Below are positions 21,306-31,171 of a DNA stretch of 40,139 nucleotides, piece by piece. Under the pieces are notes generated by a model, which was not told the origin of the DNA, did no database searches, and worked only from the letters and a program-made list of their open reading frames with translations. Made by a program: the position numbers and the translations under genes. Source of the stretch: JAKQHY01 sp034429475 (lineage in GTDB: Bacteria; Chloroflexota; Anaerolineae; B4-G1; SLSP01); assembly GCA_034429475.1 (NCBI GenBank), contig DAOUGD010000302.1:1-40139 (forward strand), in the 5' to 3' direction. The number at the start of each line of letters is the position of its first letter. Positions within the stretch are counted from its first letter, which is position 1.

Positions 21306-24300
21306 CTATTTCATCACCAGAGGCAGGTAGAGATGCCAAAATCCATGGCCGGTAGTCAGCGTGACTTCGGCGGGGAAGTCGTTCTGCCAGGGGGCGGTCG
21401 CCACGTCTTGCCCGTCCACGGTGAAGGTGACGGTCTGCCCCAGCGCGCCGCACATCCCGACGGCCTCGGTGTACCCGACGTTTAGGCTGTAGACGAGCCA
21501 GGTTCCCACGCGCCGCGTCGTGGTTTGGGCGCAGGGTTTCCCGGCCACCGAGGCCACGACGGCCATCCCCACCGTGGGCGTGAAGGCCGGCCCGGCGAGG
21601 AGCCGCCCATAGTACGTGGCCGGCGGCGCGACGAGGGTGGGGGACTGCCGCGCCATGGTCGTTGTAGCGCCCTTGAGTTCCCACGTGATCGGCTGCGTGG
21701 CGCTGATCCAGTAGCCTTGCCCGAACCGGAGGGTGTGCAGGTCGTTCACCCACGTTGCCGTGCCGGATAGGGCGGGGGCGTACAGCTTCCAGGGGTCGGC
21801 GGCGTCGCCGGGATCGTAGCCGTAGACCATCCGATAATACCCGGCAATGGAGGCCATCGCGTCCGTGACGGCGCGCGTCGCCTGCACCGGGTAGGACATC
21901 AGGTTCCAACCGGGAAACGGCAGCCGGATTTCGAGGCTGGACATCAGCGCGTACAACCCCGGCCCTTGCGCGGGCGCGGTGACTTCGTTGTAGTCGGGAT
22001 GGCGCAGGGTGGGGAGCTTGGTCCACGTACTGCCCGTCCAGTAATAGAGCGCCAGGAAGGACTCTTCACCGGGGGGCACGTCCTGGCGGCGGTAGCGGAA
22101 GTTGATGGAGGCTGTGCCGGTCAGCGGAACGGCGTTCGGCGTTTGCAGCACGTGGTAGCCCGCGCCGATCACCGTAGCCCACGGCAAAGGCTCCGGCAAA
22201 CGGGTGGCCTTTTGCAGCGTGTAGAAGCCCTCGGTGGCCGTGAAGTCGGCGTACAACAACACCTGTCCATCTGGGGACACGGCCGGGCGGAAGTTTTCCC
22301 CTGTCGCGGCGCACACAGCCTCCTCCGATTGCAGGCGTAAGCCCGGCCCGCCGGGAGTGCTGCACCGGGGCGGGCAGGCGGCGCTGCCGCCGATGGCGTA
22401 GCTGGTGATGGCTTCGCGGCGCGGCGCGGTCTCGATGTTGTCGGGGTCGGCTGCCCAGATTTGAACCAGTGCCTGGGTATCGGGGGTGGGCAGGGTGAAG
22501 GTGGCCGTGTAGCCGTCTCCCGCCTCTGTCAATTGTTGCGCGGCGCCGGCTTGCCCGTTGCTAGGATAAACCTGCCCCATCATGCGCAGCCCAGGGGCGA
22601 CGTTGGTGACAGTGATGGAAACCGTCGTTTTGTCCCAGGGGGTGACGAGGATTTCCGGCTGCCAGTCGGTGCGGGGGACGAGTGCCAGGCTGGTGTCGCC
22701 GACTTCGAGGGTCTCGCAGCCCCAGCGCGGCGGCTGCGCGTTCAACTCGTAGACGCACAGGCGGTCGCCGGCGCGCGCGCCGCGCGCCGTGACGACGTTA
22801 ATCTCTGGGTGGCCCAGGTCTATGACGCGGTTCCCCTGGTAAAGGATGGCCTGCGCGTGCGGGCCAGGTTGGAGAGAGGCGCCGTAGAGGTCGGTCAAGG
22901 AGACCATAAACACCGGCAGCAAGTCCTCATAGGAGGTGACTTCGGAGATTTGCGTGACCTTCAGGGGCAGCACAAACGGCCCTGCCCATGCATCGGTCTC
23001 CAGCGCCGGGTAGAAGGCGGCAATGGTCTCCCAATCCGCCGCGCCGTTGCGCCGTGCGGAAAGGGTTTGGCCGCAGTCGGCGGCCCACTCTGTGTCGGTG
23101 CGATATTCGTTTTCCTCGTAAGGGTTGCCCATCAGGGACCCGCTGCAAGTGGACACCGGAATGAGGTCGCCCGCGTTGTTCTGGCCCACGTAGTTGTCGT
23201 AGAGATAGAACAGGTAGTGGCCCAATTCATGCACCAGCGCGCGCGGCCAATCTTCGCCGGGCACGCCGCCGGCCTCCCCGTAGCGGCCCCAGACTGTGCC
23301 GATACGGACCGCGCCGGGCAGGTAGGTGATGGTGTAGGGCAGACTGCCGGAGAGGGCATAGGGGTTGACCGTGATGGCGCGCTGCGTGGTTTCCGTCACG
23401 ACGCCGCCGACGTCGGCGTTGGGGACCAGCGCGTTGCTGGCGTGAATCTGGATCGCCGCAGTGTCCCAGTGCTGCTTGTTGTGGTAAAGCGTCAAATTGC
23501 CCAGCGCGGCCTGCCCGTTGGTGGCGTCGTACAGCACTTCGGAGGCGCGCTGCAAGTCGAATTTGAGCTGCCCGAGGAAGGCCGTATCCACGCGCGCGTT
23601 CCACTCCAGGGAGACGTCCAGGTTGAAGAGGATGAGGGGGTTGGCGGCGGAAGCGATGAGGGTGCGTAGCCCTGGCTCGTTGACGGAGGAAATATCCAAC
23701 CCGGTGGGGGTCGGCGCGGCGTTGGTGTAGTAGAGGGTGTATTTATCGGATTGGCGGATGGGCGCCAATGCAATCAACTGATCGCCTTCCTGAATAGTTC
23801 CTCGTCCTTGCAAGTGGCCGAGGTTATTAGTACGCCAGGTGTAGTAGTTTTCATCATAGAGAAGTTCTGCGCCCGTGGTTTGTCCGGCCGGCAACCGATA
23901 GAGTTGTGCGCCGGCCACTGCGTTGTCGAGGGTTGCTGCCCCGTTGTACACCCGCACCTGCATCCCACGCACGCGGATGGGGGCGGATATTGTGGTGGCA
24001 TACGGACGTTGTTGATAGAGCGGGGTCGCGTTGGCGTTGCCGCCGCCTGATGAGGCGTAGGCCGTCATCCGAAAGACGAGGTTATTCGATTGCCCGAAAA
24101 AGCGATCGCTGGAGATGTCCCAGGTAAACGTGTAGACGCCTTGATCATCCTGCACTTGCAGCCCCCACGCGCGCAGTGTGCCGCTGACGCCGCTATGATT
24201 TTCCACCCGCAAGCGCCAGCGTCCCGTCATTGCCCCCCCCCGAAGCGCGATATGGTCGAACCGCAGTGTCTGGTTGATGGCGCCCGGGAAATATTGACCA

Positions 24301-26960
24301 TCCAACAGGGTCGTCGCGGCGCCCTCCGGCGATTCCAGAACGACATCCAGCCTGGCGCCCGCCGGGAACGAGAGGGCTACCCACACGTTGACGTCGGTGG
24401 CGTTGCTCTCGTTGGTCGGGGTGAGCCACACGCCGGAAGTCACCACGCCGTTCGCCGCCAGGGTGCGCGGCGTCGCATTGGCCGCTTTCCAATAGCGGCG
24501 CGGGGTGAAGTTGCCCCACGCACTTCCGGCGTCATACCATCGGCCGCCGCCATCGAGCGAGTACTGGGCCACAATCTCGCGCACCGGGTCGCCTTCCGCA
24601 TCCAACAGCGTATAGGTGATGGGCACGGTCAGGGCGCTGATTCTGGAATCGGTGTAGGCGAAGTTGGCGTTCAGCAGCGGGCGGATGGCGGTCAGCGATA
24701 CTTGCGGCGGGGTGTTGGGCTGCGCGGGGAAGCCGGTTCTGCCCCGGCTGTACACGCCGTAAGCCGCAGGCGAGACTCCGGCGATCAAATCCAGGTCGCC
24801 GTCGCTGTCGAAGTCGCCCCACGCCACGCTGCTCGTCTGGCTCGTGCCGGGTGCAGTCCAGGCCAGCGCCAGCGCGTTGCCGCTGTTGCGGTATATCTGA
24901 TTGTAGCCGCCCTCGTTGCCCACCGCCAGGTCCAAATTGCCATCGCCATCATAATCTCCCCAGGCCACGTTGCGGGTGTCTTGCACTGTAGAAGCAGACC
25001 AGGACAGGCTGAAAGATGGAGTTCCCCCTGGGGCGGTGTAGTTGCGGTATAACCGGTTGGGCTGCCCCCGATTTCCCGCCATCAGGTCCAGATCGCCGTC
25101 GCGGTCGTAGTCGCCCCATGCCAAACTCCAGGTATTGTCGGTTTCGGTAGATAGCCACGCCGAGGTGAAGGTCGCGGCGCTTCCCGGTATGCTGTCGTTG
25201 CGGTAGATTCGGTTGCGCTGGCCGTCGTTCCCCAACGCCAGGTCGAGGTCGCCGTCGCGGTCATAATCTCCCCAGGCGATGCTGCGCGTGGTTTCTGTCA
25301 CGGGGGCCGTCCAGGTCAGGGCGAGCGCGCCGCCGTCGTTGCGGTACAGCCGGACGGGGCTGGAGGCGCCGCCTATCCCCAGGTCGAGGTCGCCGTCGCC
25401 GTCGTAGTCGCCCCATATCACACTGGCGGCCGGCTGCCCGACGGGGTCCGTCCAGATGCGCGTGAACACGGCTTGCCCGGAACCGTTCGCCGGGCTGTTG
25501 TTCAGGTAGACCCAGTTGGTTCCGCCCACGGCACTGTTCCCTATGGCCAAGTCCAGGTCGCCATCGCCGTCTATATCGCCCCACGCCACGCTGCGGGTAT
25601 CTTTGGCCGTGGCGTCGGTCCACGCTTGTGTCAGCGTCCCGGCGTCGTTGCGATACAGCGAATGGCCGCCGACGTGGCCTGCGCTCAGGTCCAAATCGCC
25701 ATCGCGGTCATAATCCACCCACGCCACGGCGTAAATTGTATTCGTTATGAGGGTTGACGACATAAGCGTCAACGCCGGCACACTGCTGTTGAGGTACACC
25801 AGGTTGGGCTGCGTGGGATTCCCTAGGGCCAGGTCGAGGTCGCCGTCGTTGTCTACGTCGCCCCAGGCAATGCTGTGGGTGTCATGCACCAGGGATGCCG
25901 ACCAGGCCAGGGTCAGGATGGGTATACCTCCCACCGCCCCGTCGTTGCGGTACAACCGGTTGGGCTGCTCCTCATTCCCCACGATCAAATCCAGGTCCCC
26001 GTCGCCCTCGTAGTCGCCCCAGGCGACACTGCGCGTGGTATCGGCCATGGGCGAGACCCACACTGATGTAAACGCGCCATTGTCGTTGCGGTATACCCGG
26101 CTGGGTTGACCGACGTTGCCCACCGCCAGATCCAGGTCGCCGTCGCCGTCGCAATCCCCCCAGGCGACACCGTGCGTGGTTTCCGTGAAAGGCGCGGTCC
26201 ACACCGACGCGAGTGCGCCGCCATCGTTGCGGTACAGCCGGTTGGGTTGCTCCGCGTTGCCCGCCATCAGGTCCAGGTCGCCGTCGCCGTCGTAATCGCC
26301 CCACGCCACGCTCTGGGTGGATTCCGTGAAGGGCGCGGTCCACGCCATGGAGAACGCGCTGTTGTCGTCGTTGCGGTATAGCTGATTGGGACTGCCTTCA
26401 TTCCCGAAGGCGAGGTCCAAATCGCCGTCGCCGTCGTAGTCGCCCCACGCCACGCTGCGCGCGTTGGTCGTGACGGGCGCGGTCCAGGCCAACTCAAGTT
26501 GCCCGCCATAGTTGTTGCGATACACCCGGTTGTATCCCTGATTGGCAAAGGCCGCATCCGCGTAGCCATCGCCATCATAATCCCCCCACGCGGCGCTGTA
26601 CGTGTTGTGGGTCATCGGCGATGTCCATGCCAGCGAGAGGGATGGCTCGCCCCACGAAGTGCGGTTGTTTTTGTATATCCGGCTGGGTTGTCCCCGGTTG
26701 CCGGCGAGCAAGTCGAGGTCGCCATCGTTGTCATAGTCCGCCCAGGCTACCGTGTGTGTGGCGTCCCACTCCTCGGACATCCAACTTAGCGTCAGGCCGT
26801 CGCCCGTGGGGGCGTCCGGCGCGAGTCGAACCGCGCCGGTGTAGTCTTGTATGTCCGACTCCGCCGATGCTGATGTCGGCCGGCCTATGACCTGAACGGT
26901 AAATACCAGGCTTAAGCCAAGTAATGCCAAACCCAAGACAATCCATCCCTTTGTTTTCAT
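21306..26960 (-). CDS. Giant secreted VCBS/FG-GAP repeat protein with metalloprotease-like domain (paralogue 2)
   Basis: An 1884-residue paralogue of the next gene downstream. A signal peptide (GLALLGLSLVFTVQVIG) precedes 14 VCBS repeats (VAWGDYDGDGDLDLAFGN type) at about residues 70-735. A proprotein-convertase P-like domain follows at about 840-937 (VWVALSFPAGARLDVVLESP to LRAWGLQVQDD). The downstream paralogue has an anchor-J domain at the corresponding place. RALVHELGHYLFYLYDNY is near 1243, and the end is WHLYLPLVMK. Within the last 600 residues long DNA blocks are almost identical to paralogue 1, for example 21981-22097 against 16089-16205, so gene conversion or recent duplication is likely. 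The calcium-binding repeats suggest an extracellular role on the cell surface. Confidence 0.84.
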   Translation of the reverse strand: MKTKGWIVLGLALLGLSLVFTVQVIGRPTSASAESDIQDYTGAVRLAPDAPTGDGLTLSWMSEEWDATHTVAWADYDNDGDLDLLAGNRGQPSRIYKNNRTSWGEPSLSLAWTSPMTHNTYSAAWGDYDGDGYADAAFANQGYNRVYRNNYGGQLELAWTAPVTTNARSVAWGDYDGDGDLDLAFGNEGSPNQLYRNDDNSAFSMAWTAPFTESTQSVAWGDYDGDGDLDLMAGNAEQPNRLYRNDGGALASVWTAPFTETTHGVAWGDCDGDGDLDLAVGNVGQPSRVYRNDNGAFTSVWVSPMADTTRSVAWGDYEGDGDLDLIVGNEEQPNRLYRNDGAVGGIPILTLAWSASLVHDTHSIAWGDVDNDGDLDLALGNPTQPNLVYLNSSVPALTLMSSTLITNTIYAVAWVDYDRDGDLDLSAGHVGGHSLYRNDAGTLTQAWTDATAKDTRSVAWGDIDGDGDLDLAIGNSAVGGTNWVYLNNSPANGSGQAVFTRIWTDPVGQPAASVIWGDYDGDGDLDLGIGGASSPVRLYRNDGGALALTWTAPVTETTRSIAWGDYDRDGDLDLALGNDGQRNRIYRNDSIPGSAATFTSAWLSTETDNTWSLAWGDYDRDGDLDLMAGNRGQPNRLYRNYTAPGGTPSFSLSWSASTVQDTRNVAWGDYDGDGNLDLAVGNEGGYNQIYRNSGNALALAWTAPGTSQTSSVAWGDFDSDGDLDLIAGVSPAAYGVYSRGRTGFPAQPNTPPQVSLTAIRPLLNANFAYTDSRISALTVPITYTLLDAEGDPVREIVAQYSLDGGGRWYDAGSAWGNFTPRRYWKAANATPRTLAANGVVTSGVWLTPTNESNATDVNVWVALSFPAGARLDVVLESPEGAATTLLDGQYFPGAINQTLRFDHIALRGGAMTGRWRLRVENHSGVSGTLRAWGLQVQDDQGVYTFTWDISSDRFFGQSNNLVFRMTAYASSGGGNANATPLYQQRPYATTISAPIRVRGMQVRVYNGAATLDNAVAGAQLYRLPAGQTTGAELLYDENYYTWRTNNLGHLQGRGTIQEGDQLIALAPIRQSDKYTLYYTNAAPTPTGLDISSVNEPGLRTLIASAANPLILFNLDVSLEWNARVDTAFLGQLKFDLQRASEVLYDATNGQAALGNLTLYHNKQHWDTAAIQIHASNALVPNADVGGVVTETTQRAITVNPYALSGSLPYTITYLPGAVRIGTVWGRYGEAGGVPGEDWPRALVHELGHYLFYLYDNYVGQNNAGDLIPVSTCSGSLMGNPYEENEYRTDTEWAADCGQTLSARRNGAADWETIAAFYPALETDAWAGPFVLPLKVTQISEVTSYEDLLPVFMVSLTDLYGASLQPGPHAQAILYQGNRVIDLGHPEINVVTARGARAGDRLCVYELNAQPPRWGCETLEVGDTSLALVPRTDWQPEILVTPWDKTTVSITVTNVAPGLRMMGQVYPSNGQAGAAQQLTEAGDGYTATFTLPTPDTQALVQIWAADPDNIETAPRREAITSYAIGGSAACPPRCSTPGGPGLRLQSEEAVCAATGENFRPAVSPDGQVLLYADFTATEGFYTLQKATRLPEPLPWATVIGAGYHVLQTPNAVPLTGTASINFRYRRQDVPPGEESFLALYYWTGSTWTKLPTLRHPDYNEVTAPAQGPGLYALMSSLEIRLPFPGWNLMSYPVQATRAVTDAMASIAGYYRMVYGYDPGDAADPWKLYAPALSGTATWVNDLHTLRFGQGYWISATQPITWELKGATTTMARQSPTLVAPPATYYGRLLAGPAFTPTVGMAVVASVAGKPCAQTTTRRVGTWLVYSLNVGYTEAVGMCGALGQTVTFTVDGQDVATAPWQNDFPAEVTLTTGHGFWHLYLPLVMK

Positions 26961-26980
26961 AGTTTTTCTCCTCAGAGATA

Positions 26981-27008
26981 ACAGGATTTACGGAATGATA
27001 GGATCAAA
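26981..27008. repeat. CAGGATTTACGGAATGATAG leader repeat
   Basis: Third copy of the word at 10659 and 15253. It lies between the VCBS gene start and the nSTAND gene end. Confidence 0.7.
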
Positions 27009-27025
27009 GCTTTGTTCCAAAGGCT

Positions 27026-30000
27026 TCACTCGCCTGCCCCTGACAGATTGGGACAGGTGGCGCGATAGGCGCCTTGCTCCCCCATTGTTTGCTTCCACTC
27101 CTCCATTGTCATATTGCGCAGCGCCTGCTGGCACGCGGCGGCGAGCAGGTCGTCCACTCCCACGTAGAATTGCCGGATGTCGCCGTCTTCGCCGGCGGTG
27201 AAGACGCGGCGCTCGTCGGCGCTCCATTCCACGCGCCAGACGCCGCCGCTATGCCCGGTGAAAATCGCCAGAGCGCGCGCCGTGGCGACATCCCACAGCC
27301 GCGCCGTGCCATCTTCGCTGGCCGTCAAGACTTGCTGCCCATTCGCGTTCCAATCCGCTTCGTAGATGAAGTCGCCATGACCTTGCAGCACGGCCAGCGG
27401 CGCGCCCGTCGCCGCGTCCCACACCCGCGCCGTCCGGTCGTCGCTCACCGTGAGCAGGCGCCGACCGTCGGGACTCCATTTGACGCCGTAGATGCCTCCC
27501 GTATGGCCTTCAAGGATGTGCAGCGTCTCGCCGGTGGCGGCGTCCCAAAGACGCGCCGTGCCATCGTCGCTGATCGTGACTATCGCGCGCCCGTCAGCGC
27601 TCCACAGCGCCTCCCAGACTGTGCCGGTATGCCCGGCGAGAACCAGCAGTGGCTCACCGGTGTCCGCATCCCAGACGCGCGCGGTTTGATCATCGCCGGC
27701 CGTCAGAATGAGGGGGCGGGTATCAGCTTCCACCGCCGGACGCCATGCCCCGCTGCGCACGCTGGCTGTGTGCCATCTGAACACTCCCAACTCCTCCCCG
27801 GTCTTCGCATTCCAGACGCGCGCGGTGCGGTCGTTACTGACCGTCAACAGGCGCGTCCCGTCCGCGTTCCAACTTACCCCATCCACCGACCACCCGGCGT
27901 GCCCGGTCAGAGTCAACAAAAGCTCGCCGCTCTGGGCGTCCCAGATGCGGGCCGTTCCGTCGTTGCTGGCGGTGGCGATGCGGCGCTCGTCGGGACTCCA
28001 CCGCGCGCGCCAGATGACGTCTTCGTGCCCGGCGAGGGTCAGGCGCAGCGCGCCGGTCGTCGCATCCCACACGCGCGCCACACCATCGTCGCCGGCCGTC
28101 AAAAGCAGGCTTTTGTCCCGGTTCAAGACCAACTCTTCCATCGGCCAGCCATCCCCGGCGAGCACCGGCAGTTCGCCGCGTGGTTGGTACGCCGCCGCCA
28201 GCTCCCACCACCGCACGGTGTGATCGTCGCTGCTGCTGAGGAGCGCCGCGCCGTCGCGGCTCCACTGCGCGTCCCGCACTACGTCACGATGCCCGGCCAG
28301 GAGCGCGACCAGGTCGCCGGTCTCAGCGTCCCAGACGCGTACCCGTTTGTCGGTGCTCGTCGTGAGGATCAGGGCGCCGTCGGGACTCCACGCGCCCCCG
28401 GTGAGTTGCCCGGCGTCTCCGGTGAGGATCAGCGCGACTTCCCCGGTTTGGGCGTCCCACACGCGCGCTGTGCCGTCGTCGCTCGTCGTCAGGATGCGGC
28501 GCCCGTCGGGACTCCACGCGACTTGCGAAATCCCCGCCGTATGGCCGGCCAGGGTCAACCGCGGTCGTCCGGTGCGCGTGTCCCATACGTAGGCCAGCCC
28601 TTCCATGCCGGCCGTCACCGCCGCTTGTCCGTCGGGACTCCAGGCGACGCTCGTGACCCAGCCGGCGTGCCCGGCCATGACCAACGGCTCTGCGCCTGTA
28701 TAGACTGCTGTGGTTAGCGTTACTCCCCTGCTGGATTCCGGCGCGCTTGGGGACGATAGTTCTGGCGGGGTCAGTGGGCCGGTCAAATTCCATAGCCGCG
28801 CCGCGCCATCCCCGGCCGCCGTCAGGAGCAGGTAGTCGTGCCAAACCGCCCGCCAGACGTAATCCGGGTGCGGCAGGTTCAGCAAAAGGACCCCATTGCC
28901 CGCATCCCAAACTCTGACCCCGCCGTCAGCGCAGGTCGTGGCAATGTACCGCCGGTCGGCGCTCCACGCGGCGCTGTAGGGCGTACCTGGATGTTCCAGG
29001 CGCAAAAGCTGCGCACCGGCGGCGACGTCCCACACGCGCGCCGTACCGTCCGAACTGGCGGTCAATAAACGCGCGCCGCCGGCGTCCCATTCCATGAACC
29101 GAATCCTGTCTATGTGCCCGACCAACTCGCGCACCCTTTCCCCGGTTTTGCCGTCCCAGAGGATCACAACGCCGTCTTCCGCGCCGGTAGCAATCAGGCG
29201 TTCCGTGGGATCCCAGCGCACCACGCGGACGCCGGCGGCGTGGCCGGTCAAAATTCGCTGCGTCGCTTGCGGTTCGGCCAGGACGCGCCGCACTTGCGCC
29301 TGCGCCTCAAGGGTGTTTTCAGTCTTCAAAGATTCAATCGCCAGCAAGAGCGCCAGGTCCGGGTTGAAGTTCAACGCGGCGTTCTGCGCTTGCGCCGCCA
29401 ACTGCCGCGACTGCGCGATCCGCGCCTGTGCTTCGGCGCGGGCGCGCTCGGCTTCGGCGGTAGCTTTCGCGTTCTCGGCTTCCACGCGGCGGGCTTCAGC
29501 AGTAGTTTTCGCATTTTCGGCTTCTACGCGACGGACTTCCGCCGTCGCCTGCGCCTCCTCCGCTTCAATGCGCCGAGCCACCGCTGTCGCCCACGCGGAT
29601 TCGGCTTCCTGACGTTTCACTTCTGCCGTGGCCTGGGCGATCTTGGCCGCCTGCTGTCCGTTGACCGCTAAGAGGGTCAACACGGTCATCAAAACGATCA
29701 CGACGACGCCTACCGCCGCTCCGGCTAATGTCAGCCGGCGGCGGCGGATGCGCGACTGTTCGGCCTGCCGGCTGGCGGCGACGAAGTCGCGCTCGTAAGG
29801 CTCGACTTCCGTCGTCTCAATGGCGCGGATGGCCTCCTTAAGCGCAGTTCCACGATACAATAACGAGTCGTTCCCCGTTTCCTGCCATTGCTGGGCCACC
29901 ATCCGCAGCGGCGTCTGGCGCGCTTCTTCCCAGGCCCGGTTGGATTGCAATACCGGCTCCACCAACCGGTCGTGGGATAACTCGTACCAGCGCGCGCCGG

Positions 30001-31150
30001 CCCGCGCTTCCGCCCGGATGATGTGCAGCCCTTCCAGCCGATCCACGGCGGCGTTGGGGAGGCCGCCGGTTTCTGCCTCGCCGCGCAACACCAGGCCGCG
30101 CGTCCCTAGCGGTGTGATGAGCTGTGCGCCAAACCAGCGCCGCAGCGCGCGCTCGGTCACGGCCTGGCCGTCGGCGGTCTGGGTCTGGCGCAGCGTGTCC
30201 TCGTAAAAATCGGTTAACGCCTGATCCACATCGCCGAATTGCGCAACTTCGTTCCACTGAATCAGACGATCTTCCTGTTCCGGCAGGTTCTCCCACAGGC
30301 GGCGGCATACTACCTGAAGCTGCACCGGCTCCACGTAAGGCCCCAGTCCCATCTTCTGCATCTTGCCTCCTGCGTCCTGGGCCTTGATCCGACGCAGGTT
30401 GTCCACCAACTGCTCTGCCACGCCTTCCGCAAAAGGACAGCCGGCTTGCAGGGCCGGCTTGCGGATGGCTTCCAGCGCGCCCTCGTAACCCAGCCGCTCC
30501 ATGCGGAAGCGCGCGCGCAGGCGACGCGGAATCAGGGGAGCATAAGGCTCGATGGCCGCGATGTGGTCTTCGCGCATCACGAACACCACACCCAGTTCCG
30601 GGATGCTCTCCAACGCCGCCGCCACCTGCTCGAAGAAGCCGGTGGCTTCCTCCCAGCGGTCGCGGTGGGTGGTGAATAACTCTTCAAACTGATCCCAGAG
30701 GAGGGTGGGCAGGATGGGCGGTTCGGATTCTTCGCTGCGCTCAGATTCTTCGCTGCGCTCAGAATGACGAGAGGCGGTGAGGTTGAGGGTCTGCAAGTAG
30801 GAGAGCAGGGTGTGCCCCAGCAGTGTTTCCGGCCGGGTATCGGAGGGAGCCAGCGACAGCAGGGTGCTGAAGACGAAAATGTTGGGAATGACGACAGCCT
30901 CCATGCCGGGCGGCGTCTCGTTGCTCACGCGCAGCGGCGGCAAGACGCGGAAGCCGCGTCCTTCCAGCTCAGGAATCACTTTAGCGTTGAGGAGCGAAGA
31001 CTTCCCCGCGCCGGATTGGGCGTAGAAAAGCACGACGCGCTCGGCGACCAGCATGTCCAGAAGATCGCGCGCCTCGCGGTTACGTCCGTAGAAGTTGCCC
31101 CGATCCTCACGGGTGTAAGGGCGCGGGCCAACGTAGGGGTTATTTTTCAT
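27026..31150 (-). CDS. nSTAND ATPase - transmembrane - WD40 protein
   Basis: A 1374-residue signalling protein. It opens NPYVGPRPYTREDRGNFYGR, typical of nSTAND1, with Walker A AQSGAGKSSLL near residues 44-54 and Walker B TLLWDQFEELF near 146. A membrane helix (AGAAVGVVVIVLMTVLTLLA) lies near 475-497, then an Ala/Glu/Arg-rich coiled coil (EAESAWATAVARRIEAEEAQ) to about 600. About 16 WD40 repeats (GHTxxVxxVAWSPDGxxLLT...ARVWD) fill 630-1330. It is thus an NLR-like, membrane-anchored ATPase whose propeller probably senses a partner. Residues about 125-141 carry an inserted dispersed repeat (SERSEESERSEESE). It starts 21 bp after the TPR gene and ends 65 bp before the VCBS gene. Confidence 0.87.
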   Translation of the reverse strand: MKNNPYVGPRPYTREDRGNFYGRNREARDLLDMLVAERVVLFYAQSGAGKSSLLNAKVIPELEGRGFRVLPPLRVSNETPPGMEAVVIPNIFVFSTLLSLAPSDTRPETLLGHTLLSYLQTLNLTASRHSERSEESERSEESEPPILPTLLWDQFEELFTTHRDRWEEATGFFEQVAAALESIPELGVVFVMREDHIAAIEPYAPLIPRRLRARFRMERLGYEGALEAIRKPALQAGCPFAEGVAEQLVDNLRRIKAQDAGGKMQKMGLGPYVEPVQLQVVCRRLWENLPEQEDRLIQWNEVAQFGDVDQALTDFYEDTLRQTQTADGQAVTERALRRWFGAQLITPLGTRGLVLRGEAETGGLPNAAVDRLEGLHIIRAEARAGARWYELSHDRLVEPVLQSNRAWEEARQTPLRMVAQQWQETGNDSLLYRGTALKEAIRAIETTEVEPYERDFVAASRQAEQSRIRRRRLTLAGAAVGVVVIVLMTVLTLLAVNGQQAAKIAQATAEVKRQEAESAWATAVARRIEAEEAQATAEVRRVEAENAKTTAEARRVEAENAKATAEAERARAEAQARIAQSRQLAAQAQNAALNFNPDLALLLAIESLKTENTLEAQAQVRRVLAEPQATQRILTGHAAGVRVVRWDPTERLIATGAEDGVVILWDGKTGERVRELVGHIDRIRFMEWDAGGARLLTASSDGTARVWDVAAGAQLLRLEHPGTPYSAAWSADRRYIATTCADGGVRVWDAGNGVLLLNLPHPDYVWRAVWHDYLLLTAAGDGAARLWNLTGPLTPPELSSPSAPESSRGVTLTTAVYTGAEPLVMAGHAGWVTSVAWSPDGQAAVTAGMEGLAYVWDTRTGRPRLTLAGHTAGISQVAWSPDGRRILTTSDDGTARVWDAQTGEVALILTGDAGQLTGGAWSPDGALILTTSTDKRVRVWDAETGDLVALLAGHRDVVRDAQWSRDGAALLSSSDDHTVRWWELAAAYQPRGELPVLAGDGWPMEELVLNRDKSLLLTAGDDGVARVWDATTGALRLTLAGHEDVIWRARWSPDERRIATASNDGTARIWDAQSGELLLTLTGHAGWSVDGVSWNADGTRLLTVSNDRTARVWNAKTGEELGVFRWHTASVRSGAWRPAVEADTRPLILTAGDDQTARVWDADTGEPLLVLAGHTGTVWEALWSADGRAIVTISDDGTARLWDAATGETLHILEGHTGGIYGVKWSPDGRRLLTVSDDRTARVWDAATGAPLAVLQGHGDFIYEADWNANGQQVLTASEDGTARLWDVATARALAIFTGHSGGVWRVEWSADERRVFTAGEDGDIRQFYVGVDDLLAAACQQALRNMTMEEWKQTMGEQGAYRATCPNLSGAGE
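30725..30771. repeat. Dispersed TCATTCTGAGCGCAGCGAAG repeat inside the nSTAND gene
   Basis: On the minus strand TCATTCTGAGCGCAGCGAAG is followed by AATCTGAGCGCAGCGAAGAA, so an 18-bp unit is present twice in tandem. The same word is a familiar intergenic repeat in many bacteria and is often mistranslated as HSERSEES. Here it is an in-frame insertion between the strand before Walker B and the preceding loop. Confidence 0.8.
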
Positions 31151-31171
31151 GCCTGCCTCCTGAGATCACAC

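Noticed and set aside
27074..28717. Long plus-strand ORF of 547 residues
   Set aside because: It is the antisense of the WD40 repeats and shows their periodicity, with no independent signal.
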